From positions 1-28,400 of the forward strand of contig JAAZXZ010000045.1 in the NCBI GenBank assembly GCA_014239895.1: a stretch of DNA of 28,400 bases. The letters are read 5' to 3'. The position numbers and the translations under genes are program-made. The stretch's first letter is position 1; every line of letters begins with the position of its first letter. This document shows, piece by piece, positions 14,980-23,807 of this stretch. Source of the DNA: Flavobacteriaceae bacterium. Lineage in GTDB: Bacteria > Bacteroidota > Bacteroidia > Flavobacteriales > Flavobacteriaceae. The notes under the pieces are model-generated. The model worked only from the letters and a program-made list of their open reading frames with translations, was not told where the DNA came from and ran no database searches.

Positions 14980-17190
14980 ATGGCAGTCAAAGATATTGAC
15001 CTAGAAAAAAAAGCATTAGCTAAAGAATATAAAGAACTACTTAAGATTAGTTATCAAACACTGAGCAGTGATGATAAAAAATTGATAAGAAAGGCTTTTA
15101 ATTTTGCAGTAGATGCGCATGAACATCAAAGAAGAATTTCTGGTGAAGCATATATTTTTCATCCCATTGCTGTAGCAAAAATAATTGCTTATGAAATTGG
15201 ATTAGATGCAATATCTATTGCCGCAGCACTCATTCATGATGTAGTTGAAGATAACAGTAATTATAGTATCCAGAATATAAAAAAAGTTTTTGGGAAGAAC
15301 ATTGCTAAAATTGTTGATGGACTTACTAAAATATCTAATCTTGATAAAGAAGCTAACACTTCACAACAAGCAGAAAATTATAGAAAAATGTTACTTACTC
15401 TAAATGAAGATGTTAGAGTAATAATAATCAAGATAGCTGATAGATTACATAATATGCAGACATTATCATCAATGCCTGTAGAAAAACAAATAAAAAAAGC
15501 ATCTGAGACACTCTACATTTATGCCCCCTTGGCTCATAGGATAGGGCTTTATAATATAAAAACTGAATTAGAAGATTTAGGTTTAAAATACACAGATCCC
15601 GAAACATATGATGATATATCAAAAAAATTAATCGAAAATAAGAAAGATCAAGATGAGTATATAGAAAAATTTAACCAAGCTGTTAGTAAATCTCTAAATA
15701 AAGAAAAACTAAAATATGTAATTAAAGGGAGATCTAAGTCTATCTATTCTATTAGAAACAAAATGATTAAACAAGATGTTTCATTTGAAGAGATATATGA
15801 TAAATTTGCAGTTAGAATTATATATAAGTCAAATGTTAAAAATGAGAAGTTTTTAGCATGGAAAATATATTCAATTGTAACAGATCATTTTACTCCAAAT
15901 CCTATAAGACTTAGGGATTGGATATCTGCTCCAAAATCTACTGGATATGAAGCATTACATATAACTGTTGTTGGGCCAAAAAGCAAATGGATTGAAGTTC
16001 AAATCAGGAGTGAAAGAATGAATGAAATAGCAGAAAAAGGTTATGCTGCACATTATAGGTATAAACAGAAGAATGAAAAATCTGATGACAGTTTAGATGC
16101 ATGGATAAATAAATTACAAGAAGCTTTAGAAAATCCCGACACTAATGCAGTTGATTTTGTTGAACAATTCAAACTAAACTTATATGCAAAAGAAATCTTT
16201 GTATTTACGCCTCAAGGTGAATTAAAATCCTTACCTGTAGACGCCACACCACTTGATTTTGCTTTTGCAATTCATACAGAAGTTGGCCTTAAGACTAGGG
16301 GTGCTAAAGTAAATGGCAAACTTGTTCCTTTAAATAGAAAACTTAAAAGTGGAGATAGAGTTGAAATTTTAAAGTCTGAAAAAATAAAACCAAGTGCAAA
16401 TTGGATGGATTATGCAACAACTGCTAGAGCAAGAAGTAAAATAAAATCTACTCTAAATACTGAAAAAAAGAATTTAGCTAAAGAAGGAAAAGAAAAATTG
16501 AGGAGAAAATTAAAACAGCTAAGACTAACACTAAATGATAGAATGATTAATGAGCTTCAAAAATTCTTTAAGCTTAGTACTAGTTTAGATTTATTTTATA
16601 GAGTTGGCATAAATACTATTGATAATACAATGATTAAGAAATTCGCATCATCCAGAAGCAATGTCTTTATAAGCTACATAAAAAATAAGATAAGTCGAAA
16701 ACCTAAAGAGAAAGAGACAGAAAAAGAAGAAATAACAAAAAAGTATGATTTACTCGTTTTTGGAAATAATGAAGAAAAATTAGATTATACAATATCAACG
16801 TGTTGCAACTCGATACCAGGAGATAATGTTTTTGGTTTTATTACAATAAATGATGGAATTAAAATTCATAAAAAGAATTGTCCAAATGCATTAAGAATGC
16901 AATCAAATTATGATTATAGAATACTTAAAGCTAAATGGATTGATTCAACACAAGAAGAATTTACTGTTTCAATAGATTTAACAGGAATAGATAAGATAGG
17001 TTTACTAAATAATATTACACATGTAATTTCTGAAAATATGAATATAAATATCCGAAAATTAAATCTTGAAACTGATGGAGGTGTTTTCAAAGGAAATATT
17101 GTCATTTCTGTAAAGACAAATAATTTAGTAAATAAAGTAATTGAAAAACTTAAAAAATTAAATGGAATTGAAAAAGTTAATAGACTTTAA
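14980..17190 (+). CDS. spoT: Bifunctional (p)ppGpp synthetase/hydrolase (RelA/SpoT homologue)
   Basis: A 736-residue long RSH protein making and degrading the alarmone (p)ppGpp. The hydrolase domain is intact: ISGEAYIFHPIAVAKII, LIHDVVED with His-Asp 86-87 and Glu-Asp 90-91, and KIADRLHNMQTL. The synthetase domain has KGRSKSIYSIRNKM, RLRDWISAPKSTGYEALHIT and IEVQIRSERMNEIAEKGYAA. A TGS domain follows (IFVFTPQGELKSLPVDATPL), then a helical region, the conserved-cysteine part (TCCNSIPGD through HKKNCPNA) and a C-terminal ACT domain (IDLTGIDKIGLLNNITHVIS). The basic RLRD in the synthetase is the form of bifunctional enzymes, as opposed to the acidic RelA-only form. It lies 20 bases upstream of the Fur-family gene and probably shares at least part of its transcript. 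Confidence 0.96.
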   Translation: MAVKDIDLEKKALAKEYKELLKISYQTLSSDDKKLIRKAFNFAVDAHEHQRRISGEAYIFHPIAVAKIIAYEIGLDAISIAAALIHDVVEDNSNYSIQNIKKVFGKNIAKIVDGLTKISNLDKEANTSQQAENYRKMLLTLNEDVRVIIIKIADRLHNMQTLSSMPVEKQIKKASETLYIYAPLAHRIGLYNIKTELEDLGLKYTDPETYDDISKKLIENKKDQDEYIEKFNQAVSKSLNKEKLKYVIKGRSKSIYSIRNKMIKQDVSFEEIYDKFAVRIIYKSNVKNEKFLAWKIYSIVTDHFTPNPIRLRDWISAPKSTGYEALHITVVGPKSKWIEVQIRSERMNEIAEKGYAAHYRYKQKNEKSDDSLDAWINKLQEALENPDTNAVDFVEQFKLNLYAKEIFVFTPQGELKSLPVDATPLDFAFAIHTEVGLKTRGAKVNGKLVPLNRKLKSGDRVEILKSEKIKPSANWMDYATTARARSKIKSTLNTEKKNLAKEGKEKLRRKLKQLRLTLNDRMINELQKFFKLSTSLDLFYRVGINTIDNTMIKKFASSRSNVFISYIKNKISRKPKEKETEKEEITKKYDLLVFGNNEEKLDYTISTCCNSIPGDNVFGFITINDGIKIHKKNCPNALRMQSNYDYRILKAKWIDSTQEEFTVSIDLTGIDKIGLLNNITHVISENMNINIRKLNLETDGGVFKGNIVISVKTNNLVNKVIEKLKKLNGIEKVNRL

Positions 17191-17198
17191 ATTTTAAT

Positions 17199-17206
17199 TA
17201 AATTTG
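17199..17206 (+). promoter_or_regulatory. Possible internal -7 element before the Fur-family gene
   Basis: TAAATTTG fully matches TAnnTTTG and ends 4 bases before the ATG at 17211. If it works, transcription would start at or inside the start codon, giving a leaderless or slightly truncated message, so it may be fortuitous. No TTTG is seen at -33. Confidence 0.3.
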
Positions 17207-17210
17207 TCAT

Positions 17211-17663
17211 ATGACTAAAGAAGCTATAATAAGTAATAACGAAATTGTAAAAAAAGTATTTACAAGTTTTTTAAATAAAAAAGGCTATAGGAAAACTCCT
17301 GAAAGATATGCTATATTAAATGAAGTATATAATACTAAATTGCATTTTGATATAGAATCTCTGTATATAAAAATGAAAAATAAAAAGTACAGAGTTTCTA
17401 GAGCTACTCTATATAACACTATAGAATTATTATTAAAATGTTCATTAGTAAGAAAGCATCAATTCTCACAGGACCAGCAAGCCTCTTATGAAAAATGTTA
17501 TTTTAATAAACAGCATGATCATCTTATTTTGATCGATTCTGGAGAAGTTATAGAATTTTGTGACCCAAGAATTGAAACAATTAAAAAGACTATTGAAGAA
17601 GTTTTTAATGTAAAAATAGATAGTCACTCATTATACTTTTATGGAAAAAATAATAATAAATAG
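17211..17663 (+). CDS. fur: Fur family metal-responsive transcriptional repressor
   Basis: A 150-residue DNA-binding protein. The N-terminal winged helix shows [16 protein letters not shown] (25-40), [11 protein letters not shown] and [19 protein letters not shown] with the recognition helix (62-80). The dimerisation domain keeps the metal-binding stretch [20 protein letters not shown] (100-119): HDH at 102-104 and Glu115. The usual CxxC just after HDHLI is absent: positions 107 and 110 are Leu and Ser. There is no second C-terminal CxxC either; the only cysteines are 77, 96 and 117. It could be Fur, Zur, PerR or a divergent group; the metal sensed cannot be told. It is placed between spoT and purA, 6 bases before purA, so both are likely on one message. 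Confidence 0.9.
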   Translation: MTKEAIISNNEIVKKVFTSFLNKKGYRKTPERYAILNEVYNTKLHFDIESLYIKMKNKKYRVSRATLYNTIELLLKCSLVRKHQFSQDQQASYEKCYFNKQHDHLILIDSGEVIEFCDPRIETIKKTIEEVFNVKIDSHSLYFYGKNNNK

Positions 17664-17669
17664 GATAGA

Positions 17670-18941
17670 ATGTCAATAGATTTATTATTAGGACTTCAAT
17701 GGGGTGATGAAGGAAAGGGAAAAATAGTCGATGTTCTAACATCAGGATATAAGATAATTGCCAGGTTTCAAGGTGGTCCAAATGCTGGTCACACATTAGT
17801 TTTCAACGGTAAAAAACATGTTCTACATACAATTCCTTCAGGTATTTTTCATGAAAACAAAATAAATATTATAGGTAATGGAGTAGTCATTGATCCTGTG
17901 ATATTACGAAATGAATTAAAAAATTTAGAAGCAGAGGGGATTGATTATAAAAAATCACTACTCATTTCTAGAAAAGCACATTTAATTCTTCCAACCCATA
18001 GATTAATTGATGCTGCAAGTGAAAAATCAAAAGGGAAAAATAAAATAGGATCTACCTTAAAAGGAATAGGGCCAACTTACATGGACAAAACAGGTAGAAA
18101 TGGATTTAGAGTTGGTGACCTCGAAGCTGAAAATTGGACAGAAAAGTACTCAGAATTAAAATCAAAACACAAGAGATTAATTGATTTTTTCAACGTTAGT
18201 TTAGAATATAATTTTGAAGAGCTTGAAAAAGAATTCTTTGAATCAATAAAAAGTTTAAAAAGTCTTAACTTTATTGACTCTGAAGAATATATTTATCAGG
18301 AACAAAATAAAGGAAGCTCTATCTTAGCTGAAGGTGCTCAAGGATCCTTATTAGATGTTGATTTTGGAACTTATCCGTTTGTCACCTCATCAAATACAAC
18401 TGCAGCAGGTGCGTGTACAGGACTAGGAATTTCACCGAATTCAATAAAAGAAGTATTTGGAATTTTTAAAGCTTATACAACAAGAGTAGGCTCTGGACCT
18501 TTTCCTACAGAATTATTTGATAGTAATGGTGAAAGAATGGGTAAAGTAGGAAATGAATTTGGAGCTACAACTGGAAGACCTAGAAGATGCGGATGGCTTG
18601 ATTTAGTAGCCCTTAGGTATTCATGTCAAATTAATGGAGTTACAAAACTCATGATGATGAAATCTGATGTATTATCTGGATTTAAATCAATTAAAGTATG
18701 TACATCATATGAGTACAAAGGAAAAAAAATAAGATACATGCCGTATGACATCAATGATAATTCATTAAAACCAATATATGATGAATTTGAAGGCTGGGAG
18801 AATGACATAACAAAAATTAATGATTTTGACAAACTCCCTATGAATCTTAAAAAGTATATTTCATATCTTGAAAAAGAGTTAAATATTCCAATTACTATTA
18901 TTTCTGTTGGTCCTGATCGTTTACAAACAATCATTGTTTAA
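17670..18941 (+). CDS. purA: Adenylosuccinate synthetase
   Basis: A 423-residue cytoplasmic enzyme catalysing the GTP-dependent first step from IMP to AMP. Motifs are LGLQWGDEGKGKIVD at the N-terminus (P-loop with catalytic Asp), FQGGPNAGHTLVFNGKKHVL (His of GHT), GSTLKGIGPTYMDKTGRNG, LAEGAQGSLLDVDFGTYPFV, TTGRPRRCGWLDLVALRY and, near the C-terminus, ISVGPDRLQTI. The length is normal. The ATG follows the Fur-family stop after 6 bases, and the OstA-like gene begins 8 bases after the purA stop, so the block spoT-fur-purA-OstA reads like one transcription unit. There is no nearby pur operon. GTP/AMP balance links it loosely to spoT. Confidence 0.97.
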   Translation: MSIDLLLGLQWGDEGKGKIVDVLTSGYKIIARFQGGPNAGHTLVFNGKKHVLHTIPSGIFHENKINIIGNGVVIDPVILRNELKNLEAEGIDYKKSLLISRKAHLILPTHRLIDAASEKSKGKNKIGSTLKGIGPTYMDKTGRNGFRVGDLEAENWTEKYSELKSKHKRLIDFFNVSLEYNFEELEKEFFESIKSLKSLNFIDSEEYIYQEQNKGSSILAEGAQGSLLDVDFGTYPFVTSSNTTAAGACTGLGISPNSIKEVFGIFKAYTTRVGSGPFPTELFDSNGERMGKVGNEFGATTGRPRRCGWLDLVALRYSCQINGVTKLMMMKSDVLSGFKSIKVCTSYEYKGKKIRYMPYDINDNSLKPIYDEFEGWENDITKINDFDKLPMNLKKYISYLEKELNIPITIISVGPDRLQTIIV

Positions 18942-18949
18942 ATAAAGTT

Positions 18950-20563
18950 TTGAATAAAAAATTATACATACTTAGTCTTATTTTCCTGACTCTAAACATA
19001 AATAATAGACTCTTTTCACAAGAAAATACTAATATAAAAATAGAAACTGCAGGGTTTTTTGATAAAGACAATAAAAAATTTCCTAATGCAACTGTTTTAA
19101 CTAGAGATAATTTAGGTCAAGTAATTATTACGCATGACGGAGTTAAAATGTGGTGTAATCAAGCGTTTTTCTATGAAGATAAAAATTTTATTGAAGCCTA
19201 TGGAAATGTCATTTTAAAACAAGGAGATACTATTGATCTAAAAAGTAATTATTTAGAGTATAATGGAGATAATAAGCTCGCATATGCAAAAGGAAATGTA
19301 ATTCTTAAAGAACCTACATCAACATTGTATACTGAATCTCTATTTTTTGACAGGAATATTCAAGAAGCATATTATAACAACCATGGCAAGTTGATAAAAC
19401 ATCCCTCTGATACGATTGTAAGTGATCAAGGAAGGTACTTTATGGATTTGAAAAAATATAGATTTAAAGAAAATATAAATTTAAAAACACCTAAAAATGA
19501 TATTTATTCAAAAAAATTAGACTATTTCACAGAAAGTGGACTAGCATATTTTTTTGGACCCACTGATATTTTTAGTGAGGATACTAAAATATATTGTGAA
19601 ATTGGTTATTATGATACGAATAATGATGTTGGCTATTTTATTAAAAATGCTCAGATTGACTTTAATGACTCAGAGATAAAAGCAGACAGCATCTATTTTG
19701 ACAATAAAATAAATTATGCAGCAGCAACAAATAATATTAAAATAACGGATACTATAAATAAAACTACAACAACAGGTCATTATGCTGAGATATATAAATC
19801 GATTGATTCAATGTATATAACAAAAAAGGCTCTAATTGCTTCATATCAACAAAAAGATTCAATTTATATTCATAGCGATACCATTCTAATGACAGGTAAT
19901 GAAGAGAATAGAATTATAAGGGCTTATAAAAATGCTAAAATCTATAAGTCTGATCTAAGTGGTAAGGCAGATTCGATTCATTTTAATAGAAAAAATGGTA
20001 TAGCACAATTAATAAATATCAATGACCAATTAACAAATCCATTCATAAAAACAAAAAAACCTATTCTGTGGAATTTAGAAAATCAAATAACTGGAGATTC
20101 AATTCATCTATTATTTAATATAGATAATGATCAATTAGACTCGTTATTGGTTTATAACAATGCCTTGATAATAAATAAAGACAGCCTTGGGACAGGTTTT
20201 AATCAAATTTCAGGTCAAAAATTGTATGGAAAATTTATTAACAATGAACTTAAAAAGATTGATATTATAAAGAATGCTGAATCAATTTATTACCTTAGAA
20301 ACTCTGAAAATGAATTAGTAGGAATAGACAGATCAAAATCTGGAAAAATAAAAATTTTGTTAGACAACAACTCTATTAAAAAATTTAAAAAAATAAATCA
20401 GATTGATGGAAATACCTATCCTGAAGAGGATTTTTTAGAAGAATTGAAATTTTTAAAGGGCTTCTATTTTAGAGAAGAAGAAAAACCTAATAGCATTAAA
20501 GATTTATTTAAAGATGACCCTAAATTAATTTTGACAAAAATCAAGAGTCTACAAATAAATTAA
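18950..20563 (+). CDS. OstA-like (LptA/LptD N-terminal-like) envelope protein
   Basis: A 537-residue exported protein. The signal peptide MNKKLYILSLIFLTL ends around LFSQ (cleavage after about residue 23). The body is a series of beta-jellyroll OstA-type repeats: ANVLTRDN-like strands, GVKMWCNQAFFYEDKNFIEA, GNVILKQGDTIDLKSNYLEY, KLAYAKGNVILKEP and many later xGNVxxxD turns. This is the OstA family that in Gram-negatives carries lipopolysaccharide across the periplasm. The long single-protein version next to purA is typical of flavobacteria. The start is TTG; no ATG precedes the signal peptide. The 3' end meets the next gene, whose start is unclear. The transport role is inferred from the family. 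Confidence 0.85.
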   Translation: MNKKLYILSLIFLTLNINNRLFSQENTNIKIETAGFFDKDNKKFPNATVLTRDNLGQVIITHDGVKMWCNQAFFYEDKNFIEAYGNVILKQGDTIDLKSNYLEYNGDNKLAYAKGNVILKEPTSTLYTESLFFDRNIQEAYYNNHGKLIKHPSDTIVSDQGRYFMDLKKYRFKENINLKTPKNDIYSKKLDYFTESGLAYFFGPTDIFSEDTKIYCEIGYYDTNNDVGYFIKNAQIDFNDSEIKADSIYFDNKINYAAATNNIKITDTINKTTTTGHYAEIYKSIDSMYITKKALIASYQQKDSIYIHSDTILMTGNEENRIIRAYKNAKIYKSDLSGKADSIHFNRKNGIAQLININDQLTNPFIKTKKPILWNLENQITGDSIHLLFNIDNDQLDSLLVYNNALIINKDSLGTGFNQISGQKLYGKFINNELKKIDIIKNAESIYYLRNSENELVGIDRSKSGKIKILLDNNSIKKFKKINQIDGNTYPEEDFLEELKFLKGFYFREEEKPNSIKDLFKDDPKLILTKIKSLQIN

Positions 20564-20571
20564 TTGTAACA

Positions 20572-21750
20572 ATAAAGAAAGATTTTTTAAAATATCAAGC
20601 TCAAACTACACCTACTCCATTAGCAATTGAAGTATCATATGCTAAAGGCTCATATATTTATGATAAGAAAAACAAAGCCTATTTAGATTTCATTGCTGGA
20701 GTTTCAGCTTGTAGCCTTGGTCATAGTAATCCCTACCTGATAAATTCAATTAATAAGCAAATTGAAAAATATATGCATGTTATGGTTTATGGGGAATTTA
20801 TCCTAGATCCATCAATTAAGTTAGTTAAACTTATAAGCAAACTATTGCCAAAAAATTTAAACTCAACATATTTAACAAATTCAGGAACTGAAGCAATTGA
20901 AGGAGCTGTAAAACTTGCCAGAAGATACACCCGACGAAAAGAAGTAATTGCTTCTACAAACGCATATCATGGAAGTACAATGGGTGCATTAACCTTTATG
21001 GGTATTAAAAGTCGACGAGATCCTTTTGGACCATTAATTCCAAAAGTAAAATTTATAAGATATAATGAAGAAAAAGATCTAAAAATAATTTCTTCAAAAA
21101 CCTCAGCAGTAATACTTGAAACAATACAGGGTGGTGCCGGATTTATAACTCCAAAAAATAACTATTTACAAAAAGTAAAAAAAAGGTGTAATGAAGTTGG
21201 CGCTCTATTAATATTAGATGAGATTCAATCAGGTATTGGGAGAACAGGTAAAATGTTTGGTTTTGAAGATTACAATTGCACGCCTGATATAGTAGTCTAT
21301 GGGAAAGGATTAGGTGGAGGATTACCTATTGGTGCATTTACTTCTAATAAGAAGGTTATGGACAGTCTACATAAAGATCCTATTATGGGCCATATAACAA
21401 CTTTTGGGGGAAACCCAGTGGTTTCTGCATGTGCATATGCAACACTAAAAAAAATTTCCTCATCTAAAATAATGAGCAATTGTATTAAAAAAGAACAATT
21501 ACTCAAATCGCTGCTAGTTCATCCATTAATAAAAGAAATTAGAGGTAAAGGACTAATGTTATGTTTAATTATGGAAAATTCTATTATAGCTAATAATTTA
21601 ATTCTTAGGGCCAAGGATAATGGTTTATTGTTGTTTTGGTTATTAATCAATAAAAGCGCTGTTAGAATAACACCTCCACTTACAATCACAAATAAAGAGA
21701 TACAAAAGGGGTGTAAAATTATTATTGATATTCTTAACAAACTCATTTAA
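20572..21750 (+). CDS. Class III pyridoxal-phosphate aminotransferase, non-canonical start
   Basis: A fold-type I PLP enzyme of the acetylornithine/ornithine aminotransferase group. Features include GVSACSLGHSNP near the N-terminus, NSGTEAIEGAVKLARRYT, the AYHGSTMGALT loop, LLILDEIQSGIGRTGKMFGF and YGKGLGGGLPIGAF with the Schiff-base Lys (about residue 245). The frame is open back to 20524 and codes the conserved KDFLKYQAQTTPTPL, yet contains no ATG, GTG or TTG before the Met at 20773, which would remove 67 conserved residues. The ATA at 20572 would give a start that matches relatives in position (KKDFLKYQ) and a normal length of 392 residues. The ATT at 20563, overlapping the OstA stop, is the alternative. 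The amino donor is unknown. The gene ends at an inverted repeat. Confidence 0.88.
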   Translation: MKKDFLKYQAQTTPTPLAIEVSYAKGSYIYDKKNKAYLDFIAGVSACSLGHSNPYLINSINKQIEKYMHVMVYGEFILDPSIKLVKLISKLLPKNLNSTYLTNSGTEAIEGAVKLARRYTRRKEVIASTNAYHGSTMGALTFMGIKSRRDPFGPLIPKVKFIRYNEEKDLKIISSKTSAVILETIQGGAGFITPKNNYLQKVKKRCNEVGALLILDEIQSGIGRTGKMFGFEDYNCTPDIVVYGKGLGGGLPIGAFTSNKKVMDSLHKDPIMGHITTFGGNPVVSACAYATLKKISSSKIMSNCIKKEQLLKSLLVHPLIKEIRGKGLMLCLIMENSIIANNLILRAKDNGLLLFWLLINKSAVRITPPLTITNKEIQKGCKIIIDILNKLI

Positions 21751-21773
21751 GATGTTAATTAGTTTGTTAAGAA
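21731..21773 (+). terminator. Perfect 13-bp stem-loop at the end of the aminotransferase gene
   Basis: Arms 21731-21743 (TTCTTAACAAACT) and 21761-21773 are exact reverse complements with a 17-base loop that contains the TAA stop of the aminotransferase. Position after the last gene of the spoT-purA-OstA block suggests transcript termination or 3'-end protection. There is no T-run directly after it, so it is not a standard intrinsic terminator. Confidence 0.5.
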
Positions 21774-21839
21774 ATAAACTCTAAAAAATATATACTGACT
21801 TTATTCTGCATTAATTTTATATGTAGAGGTATTTTCTAT

Positions 21840-22892
21840 ATGGATATAAATGATGTAAAATTCTCTGTCGACAGATTCGAAAAAATGATTAATGATAATT
21901 CATTACTTTTTTTTGATTCATTTGAATTTGAGAGTATAGTTACCTATTACTTAGAGAATGGTAAAATTGAATATGCTAGAAAGGCAATCGATTTATCATT
22001 AAACCAGCACCCTACTTCATCCAGTCTTATTTTACTAAAAATTGAATTATATATTCATGAAGATAAGATAAATGAAGCTGATGAATTGTTGAACTCTATA
22101 TTAATTAATGAAAATTTAAATGAAGAAATATGTATAGTTAAGGCAAATATCTTATCTAAAAAAAAATTACACTATAAAGCCATAGAGTATTTAAATAAAA
22201 TATTAACTATGGGAGAAAATAATAATGAAATACATTATTTAATAGGTATTGAATATTTATTTCTTGAAAATTTTATAAAAGCTAAATCAAATTTTATTAA
22301 TAGCTTAAACTACAATTCATCAGACCACGGAACTCTATATAATATTATATATTGCTTTGAAATGCTAAATAAAGGACCTAATTCAATTAGTTTTTTAAAT
22401 AATTATCTTGATAGAAATCCATACTGTGAAATATCCTGGTATAATTTAGGTAAACAATATGTTTTATTAAAAAGATATGAAGAAGCTCTAAATTCCTTTG
22501 ATTATGCAATTATATCAGATGAAAATTTTACTAGCCCATACATAGAAAAAGGTAAAATCTTACAAAGATTAGATAAATATGATGAAGCAATAATAATCTA
22601 TAAAAGAATATTATCCGTAAATAAAACTTCTTCGTATGCTATGCTGCAAATTGGTCATTGTTATGAAAAAATAGGGAATTCAAGTAATGCATTAGCATAT
22701 TACTATAAATCTATTCATTATGACCCATCAATGGATAAAGCTTGGTATAGATTATCTAAGTATTTTTTAAAAAACAAAAACTATAAAAAGGCAAATAATT
22801 ATATAGAGAAAGCTATAAGGATAAATCAAGAAAAACCTAAATACTGGAAATTATATTTGAAATGTGCTTCACTAATTTCAGTAAAAAATTAG
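21840..22892 (+). CDS. Tetratricopeptide repeat protein
   Basis: A 350-residue protein without signal peptide or membrane segment, so probably cytoplasmic. It is built of about eight consecutive TPR-like helix pairs, clearest in the second half: SWYNLGKQYVLLKRYEEALN, AYIEKGKILQRLDKYDEAI-type, SYAMLQIGHCYEKIGNSSNA, KAWYRLSKYFLKNKNYKKAN and the final NYIEKAIRINQEKPKYWKLY. TPR arrays bind partner proteins; nothing shows the partner here. It starts with ATG 89 bases after the aminotransferase, beyond the stem-loop, and is followed 33 bases later by the DUF368 pair. Similar TPR genes sit in this place in flavobacteria, by memory. No function assigned. Confidence 0.88.
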   Translation: MDINDVKFSVDRFEKMINDNSLLFFDSFEFESIVTYYLENGKIEYARKAIDLSLNQHPTSSSLILLKIELYIHEDKINEADELLNSILINENLNEEICIVKANILSKKKLHYKAIEYLNKILTMGENNNEIHYLIGIEYLFLENFIKAKSNFINSLNYNSSDHGTLYNIIYCFEMLNKGPNSISFLNNYLDRNPYCEISWYNLGKQYVLLKRYEEALNSFDYAIISDENFTSPYIEKGKILQRLDKYDEAIIIYKRILSVNKTSSYAMLQIGHCYEKIGNSSNALAYYYKSIHYDPSMDKAWYRLSKYFLKNKNYKKANNYIEKAIRINQEKPKYWKLYLKCASLISVKN

Positions 22893-22925
22893 TAGCTTAA
22901 CACTAATTTTATCATAAACCTTATT

Positions 22926-23807
22926 GTGAAAAAAAACTTTTCATACTATTTAGTATTAACTTTAAAAGGAATGGCAATGGGTGCTGCTGATGCAGTTCCA
23001 GGAATCTCAGGTGGTACAATAGCTCTATTATTGGGGATTTATGAAGAATTAATTAATACAATAGGCAATATCAACACATCTCTTTTAAAGGATCTAAAAA
23101 GTAATGGATTCATTTATTTTTGGCAAAAACTTAATGGAAATTTCTTATTATCGCTAATAATTGGCATAGGAATTAGCTTAATTACATTTGTTCAGATAAC
23201 TGCATATTTCTTTGATAAATATCCAATTTTAATTTGGTCATTTTTTTTAGGACTGGTACTAGCAACAATATATGTAATATATAAACTAATAAAATCATGG
23301 AATTATATCAATTTAATGTTTATTATGGTTTCTGCATTTATATCATTTTACTTAAGTGAAATAAGTACAATAGTTAATATTGATATAGACCTTACATATA
23401 TTCTTATATGTGGAATTATCGCTGCATCAGCTATGATTATACCAGGAATCTCTGGTGCTCTTATACTAGTTGTATTAGGTTTATATTCTACAATGATTAA
23501 TGCGGTTAATAATTTAGAATTTGACAAAATCATAACATTTACTTCAGGAGCTATAATAGGACTGTTAAGTTTTAGTAAAATAATAAAATGGATGTTTAGT
23601 AAAAACTCATCCCTCACCTATTCTATTCTTTTAGGTTTTGTTATTGGTTCATTAAGCAAAGTTTGGCCTTGGAAGTCAGAATTAGGACAAAACATTTTAC
23701 CATCATCTTATATTGGAGAAAATTATCTTTTTTATTCAATAATTTTAGTTTCAATTGGCTTTTTATTAATTTTTTCAGTAGAAAAGATTCAAAAATTAAA
23801 TAATTGA
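22926..23807 (+). CDS. DUF368 family membrane protein (PopT-like undecaprenyl phosphate translocase), copy 1
   Basis: A 293-residue polytopic membrane protein. The first conserved loop reads GAADAVPGISGGTIALLLG (19-37) and the internally repeated loop ASAMIIPGISGALILVVLG appears in the second half, giving the two-fold repeat typical of DUF368. Members (PopT) were shown in other bacteria to return undecaprenyl phosphate across the inner membrane for reuse in peptidoglycan and polysaccharide synthesis, alongside DedA proteins. Here that role is inferred by family. The start is GTG at 22926, directly before MKKNFSYYL. The TGA stop overlaps the TTG start of copy 2. Confidence 0.9.
   Translation: MKKNFSYYLVLTLKGMAMGAADAVPGISGGTIALLLGIYEELINTIGNINTSLLKDLKSNGFIYFWQKLNGNFLLSLIIGIGISLITFVQITAYFFDKYPILIWSFFLGLVLATIYVIYKLIKSWNYINLMFIMVSAFISFYLSEISTIVNIDIDLTYILICGIIAASAMIIPGISGALILVVLGLYSTMINAVNNLEFDKIITFTSGAIIGLLSFSKIIKWMFSKNSSLTYSILLGFVIGSLSKVWPWKSELGQNILPSSYIGENYLFYSIILVSIGFLLIFSVEKIQKLNN

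Noticed and set aside
20572..21750. Aminotransferase as a pseudogene
   Set aside because: Apart from the missing usual start codon, the frame is complete, all PLP-binding motifs are present and the length is normal.
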